This document shows, piece after piece, positions 36,401 to 48,400 of a stretch of 64,000 nt of DNA. Origin of the DNA: Loripinus fragilis (lineage: Eukaryota; Mollusca; Bivalvia; Lucinida; Lucinidae); contig OZ026518.1 in assembly GCA_964019695.1 (NCBI GenBank), forward strand, positions 81,897,950 to 81,961,949, in the 5' to 3' direction. The notes beneath the pieces were generated by a model, which ran no database searches, was not told the DNA's origin, and saw only the letters and a list, made by a program, of their open reading frames with translations. Each line of letters starts with the position of its first letter. The first letter of the stretch is position 1. The position numbers were made by a program, and so were the translations under genes.

Positions 36401-39400
36401 GCACTCGAGAGAACCTTGTGTCCACTCAATGGTTGGCCACCCCATCGAGCGTGCAGTTGTCCCAAACTCTCAAGAGCACACAGACGCCACAAGCAAATTT
36501 ACAATCCAATTAATCCCAAGTGAATTCACAACACAATGGCAATTCTTAACTAATTATATATACACATTATAAATCTCACGCACAATAGGGTTAACTGTTA
36601 CTCCACTGCATCTTCCCATCAAGTTAACATATAGCCTCCCTACAGATTGCAGAGACAGACATATGCATGCCAAGCTTTTACAATGGAGCACATCATGAAA
36701 CAGCCCAATGCCTACAAAATGGTTGATCAGACCACAAAGCAGACAATTGCTTTGAAGACCCCACTATGCATAAAATCTCATATACAAAATCAAAAACATG
36801 CACCACACATATAATAATCCTATTCTCCGTCCATCAAGTAATACAGTCAATATACAATAAGGTTCATCTTCACTCCTCCACGGCTAGTCTATCTGTATTG
36901 GATCATCCTGCTCCCCAGTTCCATTGTAAATTACAAAGTTGTTATCCTCCTGTCTGTTACATTCAGTGTGTTCCTCCATGGGAGTATATTTCAAATGAAT
37001 ATTGTTTTCCGCTTGCAATTTCCAAATTATGGTGTCGTCTAAACTCTGTTCAATTTCGCTTAAAAGTTTAATTGCTTTGCTGATATCCAGTATATAGAAT
37101 TTTGTCTGCTGTCAACTCTTTTAGTAGCTGAATGTTGTATAGCTTATCCATAACTGTATAATGTTAATTTACTTCTTCAGAATAGCTGACTGATATGTCT
37201 CAAATGTATAAAATCCAAAGTTTATTAGCTGTTGTTTACAAAAGTTCACTATGTATAAATGTCATCAATTGTTTGACATTTAAAGGTCACCTTTTCAAAG
37301 CTGTCAACAAAATCTTGATTTGACCTTTTATCTGTTATCACTTTGGAAACTGGTTGGATTTTAAAGGTCAATATGTTTCATGTAAACTTGATGATACTTG
37401 AGGTGAAAAGGTCCCTTACTGTATTCTTCTTATACATCTCCAAGTCATATACATCCTTCTTATCAGTCTTTACAGTGCATATTTTTGCACACATCATAGT
37501 AAGCATATTTATATCTTCACCAGCCACCAAACTTCATATTAAATGACTGGACTTACACACATTATCAATAACTATTTACATATCTTCATGTCATCATATC
37601 TTCACCATGGCACTACCATGGACTCATAGTAAAGTTTTGTGTACACTTTAAGTCAAAGTTTCTCTATGTTATTCATGGCCATCTCTCTTTTTCAAACACA
37701 ACTTATTTCTTCATATCCTACAACGAAGCCAATAACACCCTCGCTTCCTTCTGGTCTGATGCGGAAGAAGATTACCTTCCCGATTTGCTCCTAACAATCT
37801 CGTCATGTTCTGACGACACCAACCCATTCTTAACAACTGACAAGGAACTCGTCACAACATTCTTATCGCCACAACAATCAGCTAACCTCTCACCAAAATA
37901 GACTTTCACTTTCTCGTGAAAGCATTTCTTATACATGAAAAGCAGTATCAAAATTCCGGATCAAAATAAAAACGCATGTGCCAAAAATCATCACAACAAA
38001 TGACCAAATAGAAATCGACCTGCTGTGCTCATCTTCTTTCCTATAAATTTGGCCAAATAAGGGAAATTAGATGTAAAATTTTCCCAAAGAGAAAAGTATG
38101 TTATATTTCTCAATTTCAAAAGTGAACCCCAAGCAACCAGAATATGACCAAACCTTTTCTCATAACATAGGGATAAACACAAATAACCATTTGCAGCCCC
38201 ACAAGTCATATTTAATCTTATCACACCAAGGGGTGGATACACAACCTCATTCTGAATGCCTGACTTATTTTGGCAAACAATGGTAAATTTCGACCATCAG
38301 AAGTTCCAATAATCCACACACCTGAGTGTACATACTCTACAATTGACAATCAAGGGTTCAGACAAATTATGATCTCATGCATTACAAAACAAGAGGTACA
38401 GCTAATTGATACCTAAAACAAAATAAGAATGCTTAACCACGTTGAAACCACCGTCACAACAACACTACATAAAATCCATAAATTGGTAGCGTAAACCACC
38501 TACCTAGCAAATTGCAAGTAAAATAACTTGAAGACTTTTACAATAAAAGCCACATATACAAATTGCTTAAACATCATGATCCCAAGCAAGTTCCCTTTAC
38601 ATTTACCAACTGTAAACTTGGGTCATCGCCTCCACCTCAAACACAAGGAAAATCACCTTGCTAGCTATACAGAATAGCTTTTCTAAATCATCAAAGACCT
38701 TAAGTCTTTCCACAACTCTAATCAATATCCAAAAATCATTGTCAATATATTCAATCCAATCATTTCAAGACTCTAACAGCCTGAATTTTGGTCTAACAAA
38801 CATAAAAACCAAATCACTGTCGTGAGTCTTTTCCATTAAAAAAAATAATCCATCATTTCAATAAATAAAAGCCCAAATGAAAAAAATGAAAACATTTATC
38901 TATTGCAGAAAATCTTCAAAAATTAATCAGACAATGAAGCAGCGTGAATATCAGAATCTCTCATGGGTTAGGGAAACATACAACACTCTTACAACCCCAA
39001 ATTCATTCACACATGGACCACAGTCTGATCGGCAATGAAGACCTTATAAAAATAAGGTAATTTTGAATTTTATACTATACTGAAAATTTTCTTGCTACAT
39101 TAAATACTCAAACACCTTATTTGATTACAAAACCATTCAAAACTGATTTACAAAAACATGACACAAGCTCTAACAAAATGCTAATGTCTTCATCATCATC
39201 CAGATACATACCAAATGGTACCACACATAAAATAAAAGGGGAGAAGGGCAAAGCTCTTCTATTAACACCCCAATGCCATATATAATATGACAAACACCCG
39301 AATGATGCCTGAGGACATTCTCAATCTATTGAACCACCTCACATTTGCACTAATTAAATCTTCAACATTATTAGAAAAAAATTAAAAACAGTTTTCTTTT

Positions 39401-42400
39401 AAAAGAAAGAAAAATCAAAACTTTATATTCCCTAAATAAATTTCAAGCATGAATTAAAACTATAGCGTTTAAAACAAAAATTAATGAAAGATAATGAAAC
39501 CCCAATCAATTCCGATTAAATAAACATAAAGTAAAACTCTACCAAAATGTCAACGTCTTCATCATAATTCAGAAACGTACCACATGGTACCACAAATAAA
39601 AAATAAAGGGGAGAAGAATAACTCTTCCATAACACCCCATGTCATCTACAATATGACAAAACATCTGAATTATGTCTGAAGCCACGACCACATCATAGAA
39701 TTACTATTCTTTAAAACTCCTCAAAAATAATTTAGTCTGGTCCATAATTTCCATAAAATTATAATCTTTCTCCTACAAATTTTTAATTTAAATAAAAACA
39801 CAGAAATAAAAAAATAAATAGCAAAAAGAATTTTTGTTTTCCAGTCTACACTAAAATCGACAAGCAAACGTTTGTTTAAAACGATAAGCCAACAGATTGC
39901 CAAGTTTCATTTGAATTACCCAATCTCTGAAACACTTTGGATTATAATCAAAACATTGCACAGTCTGTGAGATAGTCTGTGCATAAAATGCAAATGAGAC
40001 CTCGGTTATTTCCCTAGCCAAATGCTTAAACACATTCTCAGCACCTGCGTCATTCAAAACTGCCATAGTAATTGATTTTAAAAAAATGGTTAGCTGACTG
40101 TTACTTAAATAAGAATAAAATGACAAGTCCTACCGTGTCAAGAAAAATCCACCAATCACTAGTTAACTATTTCTTCAATCACAATCTGATCACAAACTGT
40201 TCCTGTTCTTTTCTGTTCTTCACAATGTGTCCACGAAAACAAAGTTCGATATCCTGGTCTAGTAGGCACCAAAAACGTCCCAGATGTAAGGTAGTAGTTG
40301 ATTCTAATCTTCAAGTTCGCGTTGTGTTTTAAAAGTCTCTTTAGAATTTCTAAGTCTTGTAAAATTTCAGTAACAACTTTCACAATTTTATAATTTTATT
40401 AAATCTTCTTAAGTCCAACTAATTACTCCAAGAAACTATCTATAACCCAAAGTTCCGAAATCTGCCCAAAGTCTAACCAAAGTCTATGTCCAAATGTTAA
40501 CCGAGGTCTGAGGCTCTGCCACTGGGTTTCATCTTATATACCATGAAGTCACATGATAGAAGCTGACCACAGCGCCACCTAATGACATCATCACTAACCA
40601 ATCATATTTCAAGTTTACTATATAGCGCCCTCTACATAGGTAAGCTTCCATTTATATCAACCAATCAGAAGATACAAAAGTGACTCATAGTCACACCAGT
40701 TGCGCAATTCCCAAAGGTCATATGATTAAATGTATTGCACAATCCTGCCAATCAATGTCAGAACTGACACAATCTATTTATTGGGCTTATGTAATTTTAC
40801 TAAACTAAGTAACATCTGTCATCATGACCTTTTGAAAGTGTTAAAACATCCCATCAGAATTGACAGGCTAATAAATATGACATTTGAGAAACAATAACAA
40901 ACTGGTGTCAGAATTCCCTATAAAAACATAAACATGTCAATCACAGATGTCAAGACCGCACCTGGCTGAACACCTGCGTCCTACCCAAACCAAGCATTCA
41001 CAAATATTGTAAATACCCACGGGCAATTCACAATTATTATGAACCCTCACAGACGAAACCAGTGACTATTTTATAATTGCTAACGAATGGATGGATGGTC
41101 AGACAGAAAGACGAAATCATATGAGCCGCGGCATGAGATTTCCAACAATTTGGCATTTTGACAAGTGTAGACTCAGATGAGCCTGTGCAGCCTCCTTCTG
41201 CAGCTTAGACACTCCAAATGATGTTCAATCAGTAGCTTAACAATCAAAGAATACTCAAGCGACTAGCAGAGGCTCTGATCAGACTGCGCGTATGCGCAGG
41301 CTGGTCTGAGGCTTTGCTGGTCGCACATACCACATTGTTGGAAATCTCGTGCCCTGGCTCAAATCATATAGTGATTATAGTGCAGACCCAAGGATCGTGC
41401 AATCTATATATCTGTCTGAACTCCATTGAAATCTTTACGTTGTGTAACAAGTGTGTGATTTTGGCTTGAGTCTTTACATTAACAAAAGCGGTATCTGATA
41501 TGTGATTTGCCAAACCCATATAAGTCTAGCGTCCTTTTTATAGGACAAACTCAAACAATTCAGACCCAGATCAGACACCATACCATGCAGTGCCAGATCT
41601 TCACGGTTTCCTAACATGATAATCCACTAAACCTTTGAGAAACAATAAACAATAAGACATATATTTTGATAAGGGTATGCAATGGCATTAAGTTTAACTG
41701 AGTAAAGTAAAGTTAATACACCATATAAGTAAACGAAACATTATTCCATTTTCAGAAATGACAGAATATGGAGACCAGTTGGGTGGAAGTAAATATCGTA
41801 TATTTAGCGATGATGCTATGAGCTGGACAGATGCAAGGGTATGTAAAGGAGAAGAATAAACATAATTGGTATTTTCTGATTGCACCGTTAACAAGGAACA
41901 GGAAGTGGTTTGATGATCAGAAAATAATAGTCATTTTTCTAATGACTGAAACAAAATGATGCCAACCTAATGATAAGAGATTGATGAGGTCCTAAAATAA
42001 ACATAATTATCACTTTTAATGAATAGCAGCAAAAATAATATAGAGTTCAAACCAGATTTTCTAAACTTATCTGTCTCGGCAAATTCCGCGTAATGCCGTG
42101 GAATCAGCCCACTATTGCACATCTAGGATTTACTTTTATAACACGGATGATAACGCTGACGTTATAAAACGTGACGGTGACATAACAGAAATCATGTTAA
42201 CATAATAACATGTTTAATTGCAGGCTAGCAAACGGTTATTATTGGGGTTTTTTAACAATTGAAAAAATACATAAACTTATTTTATTCTGCTGATTAATCT
42301 TTTCGAATAGTCAGAATAATCAATTTTAATAGAGCTTAACCCACATGCTAAGAGAACTAATTTACCATATGCCAGTTTCGGCTATTAAAATGGGGCTTTT

Positions 42401-45400
42401 TAGTACAAAGTACTACGTGTAATGCTCCTAGGTATGATTCGATTCTCAAACTGTGATGGAGTTTCCGGAATGCAGATCTTCGTGTACCATTGCCAGGTCT
42501 CAAGGGAGATGCTGAAACAAAGGACGAGGAAAAGTGTTGAAAAAGAAAGTTTGATTGCTATTTCCTGTTTTTACATAGCTTAACGAAACATTCAGTTAAA
42601 TTTGCCAATCTTATTAGACCATAGCTTGTCATTGTTTCACAGTCAGCATGTGGCTAGTCACTGTCAGTCACTATCAGTCTTCCAGAGCCAATTATAATGT
42701 AAGATCAATAAACGATCAGCAAGCGTAAAATGTGGTGGCCTGGAATAAGGATAATTAAGAAACAAAATCTTTGTTTTAAGGGCATTGAATAGACTGGTTT
42801 ATGCTGGTTGGTGCCAAAATACTTGAAATCAGTTAAACTATTTAATAAAGGGTTCATATTTAGAAAACTAATTGTCCATGATGTGTTTATTAAAAGAATA
42901 GTTCGAATTACCGATATGACCTTAGTTACAAATGCCAAGGTCAAATATCAATATAATATGTAAGAAAGCCGTTAACTTCTACTCCTTTTTTCTTTTTTGA
43001 TAGATGGCATAGATGGTGTTCGTATGCAACTCAATGAGTGTATATGACATGTATAAGACATTCAAGGTCTCAGAATACTGATAGGACCTTGAATGAAAAG
43101 GTCAAGGTCAAATTTACTTGTAATCTGTGTAATTGATTGTAACGCAAATTACTAATCCAGTTATTGGTTTTCATAGTTAGCACAAAGATTGCATATGTTG
43201 TGTAGTTGACTATTAAATTTTTGTTCAATGGTGTAACCATGGAGTCGAAGGCCAAGGTCAAATATACGTTAAACTTATCTTATGACGTGCAGTAGAAAAA
43301 CCTTATTATTATTTTTTTTTATCATATGACGTCGCGTCTGGGAGTGAAATAACGCCATGCAATAAAATTTGTAAACCACTAGTGGTTTATCGATTTTCGG
43401 GAAACGTTATGACGTCCATAACAACGTTGCGTACATAATGACAAAATTATAACGTTTTACGGCAGAAATGACTTCATGTCATATGATAAATAGAATCTAA
43501 CATTCATGCTCTTGTATTATTGAATTTATTAAACTCGTTGCGAAAAAGAGATAACATGCTCAGCAAGCCTCGCATTTTATCTCTTTTCCTCAACTCGTTT
43601 AATAAATTCAATAAAACATGAGCACTCATGTAAGATCCTCTATGTATATTGGTTGCTTATGTAATGAAGATGGCAATTAAGATTTGAGATCATACACGTC
43701 AACTTGGAGTCAAACGTCAATGTCAAATATATAGAGGATCTTACATGAGTGCTCATGTTTTATTGAATTTATTAAACGAGTTGGGGAAAAGAGATAAAAT
43801 GCGAGGCTTGCTGAGCATTTTATCTCTTTTTTGCAACGAGTTTAATAAATTCAATAATACAAGAGCACGAATGTTAGATTCTATTTATCATATGACAAAT
43901 ACTTTGAAATCTCATTTCTGGCGTAAAAACGTTATAATTTTGTCATTATGTACGCAACGTTGTTATGGACGTCATAACGTTTTCCGAAAATCAATAAACC
44001 ACTAGTGGTTTACAGATTTTATTGCATGGCGTTATTTCACTCCGAGACGCGACGTCATATGATAAACTAAAATTCATCTTATACATCCAAACAAAAACTC
44101 ATCTTGCATTTGTTGACCGATGGTGCTCGTATTTGGCACAATGGTTGCATATCGTGCATGAATGGCAACAACGGTTTCAGACTTCTATAATGACCTTGGC
44201 AGAAAATGTTATTGTTGAAGATACCTAAAATCTGTGTTAAGGTTTGTAATGCAAATATCTATATCATGTTGTTATCGCGAAACCCATCAGTCACTTTTGG
44301 GGCAATTATGAAAAATAATTAAGAAATGAAAATGTATTTTATACCGTATTCTTTAACAATCAATTATGCACCATCTTATTGAATAATGTAACAAGTTAAC
44401 TTAAACCCGTGCATGCTGTGCGCCAGTGTACAGACAAAGGATCTTTTCTAAAAATGATAAGTTTCAGAAAATTGAATTTCACTCGAGTTCCCGTCTAAAT
44501 CAGTTCACTTCTTCAAATGACTGGTATGTCCATCTCTGACGTAGCAATCAACTGTGTGCAGAAATCAAAACAAAGTAAGTAAGGTTGCAAAGATCAGGAA
44601 TCGATACAATCAAGTACCACACCTGACCCAGGATACCAATGGGAAAGTGACAAACTCACAGAAGACACCACAAACGAGAGCCAAGAGGTCAGCCCTTTCC
44701 CAGCAGGTGACCACGAAGCACATATAAACAGACGCGCACAAAACATAGCAAACACAAGACAGAACAAAAACAGAAAAGATCCACAAAAGAAGTACCGCCT
44801 TGGAACGGTCAGTAAAATATTTTACTGGAGGGCTTAAACCGGTTTAACGGCGCCAACCTCACCCTTAATTCAGATGTGGATCAAGACACATAGATATTTG
44901 GTTTGCATGAAAGACCCCTAACTTATCAATGCATCATCTCCTAAAACATATAAATCAAGATATAACAAGGAGATAAAGCAAGGATAAGGACTCAACAGTA
45001 AATTAAACTGAATACCGGAGCAAAAGAAATCCAACAGGTAAACCCCGGTGGGCCGGACAAACAGCCAAAGCATCAGGCCCCTACCATCTCATCAAAAGAT
45101 AAGTCTTTAAGTCGGAACCATCATAGAGTCTGAAGTCCGACCCACCGGCGTGCAATTAAAGAGGAAAGCAAAGTTGCCAACTGTGATTGGGTTGACCACC
45201 AAGCATGCAGTCTGTTGCAATACATTAATGTTATAGCCAATCTTTTTATAATGGGAAATTATTTTAATGAACTGCGCTGAAAAATTATTAGAGCCAACAA
45301 TCTTCTTCAACTTATACACCAAGTCACCATAGAAATCAGGTTCCGAAAGTCCTTGGCGCAAGAGAGATTTAAGTCCAACTTGGAATTTAGAAATCAAATC

Positions 45401-48400
45401 AAAGTATCGTCTATAAAATTTTGAAAATGTTCTGCGAAGTTTATGATACCGATAGCCCTGTTTAAGAAGTTTCTGAGTTAACAATTTATTGCGAGTGTTG
45501 AAGTCAGTACAATAGCTAGATGCTCTAGCAAAACGAATGAGTTGAGAGATATAGACTCCATAGGATGTAGAACGAGGAACATCACCATCTAAAAATGGGA
45601 AATTGACAATTTCAAAATCAAAGTCATCACGTTTATCATAAATTTCGGTAGAAACAATACCATTAGAAATTGACAAATGCAAGTTAGCTTAGTAAGCCCG
45701 GATCTCGAGCCGATAGAGAAGCTGTGCAATGAGCTCTGGTGACGCATCCCGTCCAGTGCAACCTCAGAATCTTCGACAGATTCAGGTTGCTCTCAGTTAA
45801 GAGTGGGTGCGGATTCCCAAGAACGTCGTGCGACGTTACATGCTTTCGATTGACCTCGTTATAATGCAGTTATTGCTACAGGAGAGGTTCGTGCCCGTTT
45901 TTTGACCAATTTAACTCCATTTAGCTGATTTAGACAAGAACGAGATATTCACTCTCTAGTGAAAAAACATGTCATTTTTGAATATGACCCCTTGTCTAAA
46001 CACTGGCCAACAGCATGGGTCGATTTAAGTAAAATTGATACATTATTCAATGAAGTGATACTGAATTGATTTACATGTATAAGGAATATGGTATAAATAT
46101 ATTTTCATTTCTTAATTCTGTTTTCCGTAATTGTCAAAATAAATGACTGGTGGGTTTCTTTTGTAGTTGAGTATATATAAGGTGGGAAAGAAATGTAAGT
46201 ATCCATTTCTTCTTATTAAGACGAAATTTACTACAACAAAAGATTGTAGGAAAAATACATTGGATTTTTTCTTGTTTTTCAAACAATCTAACTTCATAGA
46301 GTCGCCAGATTCAACAATTAGTGTTTTTGAAATCCTGATTTTTGCATGACAATGGAAAAAGTGTGTTTGCTAATCTGTAAAATAGTCACAAAAAGCAAAA
46401 AACATAGCAGTTCTGTGATTTGTCAGGTCTTTAGGAGTCAATGCAAGTGTCGCCTTTACAATCAAGCATTCACTATTGTAAAACTCAAGTAAGATTGAAT
46501 TTAACTTGGGCACTATCAGTTTGTATGGTGCAACATATCACGGGTAAAACTCCTAAGCAGGTACAATAAACAATGGTGTATGGTAAAACAATCAATGGAT
46601 TATAAATTACAAATTTTTATGCTTTCTTTCAAAGAACACTTAAATGTAGGGTAAGTACTCTGTGAGACCAGTTTATAGTTTGGTGAGTAAATCGACGTTG
46701 TTTTAAGTCTTTGTGGTTCAAACATTGTGATAAATCCAAAAGTCACAGATAGATGAGATACATGAAAGCAGTGCTTATTAAAATATATTTTGGGCTTTAT
46801 GCCAAGATATCATAGTTCTCATGCTTAATACACTCCATAACCCATCGATCTATTTCTAATTGTATGTACACTGCGGAGAATACAGAAAAATATAATGACC
46901 TACATTTTAAGTGGTGTGTACGCAAAGTGTAGCCTCATATCAGCTTTGGCATACACCGAGTGAGACCTCATAGGCCACTGGCTGGATATGGTTTACCTCC
47001 CCCCAGGGGGAATTTTGTAGACCATATTTTTCGTGTAGCCCAATGTCTTGCGAGGATTTTGCAACATGTTAGCCCTCTGACAATGGCAGCGTTAAGCTGT
47101 AACAGCCTGTTACATACGTTACCCTACAAAATATTTGATAATTAAAATTCTTTTTAAGACTTCAGAAAAGTGCATAAGAAAAGGTAAGATTTCCAAATTG
47201 GTTATATATTCTAAATAGGCTATTACTGGGCTACAAATATATACCATTAAAAGCAAATATAGTCACCCCCAATGTTGTCTATGTTACATTTTAACATAGG
47301 ACCCCCTTTTAAATGACAAATGAGTCTAATATAGTTTGTCATCAATTTTATTGAAACCAGTTTGTGTTCAATAATTTGGTATTATATCAAAGAATTTTTA
47401 TTTACATTTCTAAAACTGCAAGCATTATGTTTCTATCATAAATATTTTTTGAGTTATTAGATGTTGAACATGGTAGCCCCATATTACACAAAAAATGTCA
47501 AATGAAATTCTCTAGTCCTTGCGCTGGCTATAGACTCCCCTCTACCCCAGGGGGAATTTGGTACACTATAATTTCCTGATAAAACATTATATAAGCCTTA
47601 AAATAAAATATGTTAGCCCTCTGAGAGTGGCAGCGTTTGCGTGTAACATTACGTTATGTACGTTATTTGCAAAATAACATTAAATTTTCTAGGCCACTGG
47701 CTAGATATGGTTTACCTCCCTCCCACAGGGGGAATATTGTAGACCATTCTTTTCATAAAGCCCACTGTCTTACAAGAATTTTGCAACATGTTAGCGCTCT
47801 GGCAATGGCAGCGTTTACCTGTAACAGCATGTTATATACGTTACCCCTCAATACTTCTGATAATTGAATTAAATTTTAAGACTTCAGAAAAGTGCAAAAA
47901 GTAAAGTTTAATTTCCAAATTGATTATATCATCAAAGTCAGCTATTACTGCCCCACATAAATGGAAAATTGAAAACAAATATGGCCGCCCCCAGTGTATT
48001 TTTCGTTACATTTTTTTCATTAAACCCTATATTTATGATAAATGAATCATAGTCTCTCCTATATTTTTTTGAAATGAAAATATGCTCATAGATTTAATAT
48101 TATAGTTAAGGTCGTTTATTTACCTTTTAACAGCTGCAAACATTATGTTTCTATCTTATATACTTTTTGAGGTATTGAATATTGAACATAGTAACCCCAT
48201 AGCGGAAAAATGTCTAATATATTTTGGTGCTCCTTTGCCGGGGAAATCATTCAATACACCCTTCTGGTTTTCTATACAGCTTATTAATCCACATCAGATT
48301 CATCTTGATATACTTCATCAACCATATTTGTCATCTCAAAATCCTCCTCCTCCTCTTCATCACTATCCTGATCTGCATCCCCCTCAACATTTTGCTCACA

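Larger units (their letters stand above)
35348..41075 (-). mobile_element. Young LTR retrotransposon, internally reduced, env-bearing type
   Basis: The two long direct repeats (35348-36137 and 40285-41075) differ by about three substitutions and one indel. The element is flanked by aattg (35343-35347 and 41075-41079; the first a may belong to the LTR). The internal 4.1 kb lacks reverse transcriptase, RNase H and integrase. Orientation is minus. Just inside the right LTR, the minus strand reads tctgggacgtttttggtgcc, a candidate primer-binding site; a gag-like frame lies beyond it, and an env-like remnant lies nearer the left LTR. The coding parts are broken, so movement must have depended on enzymes in trans. 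Confidence 0.85.
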
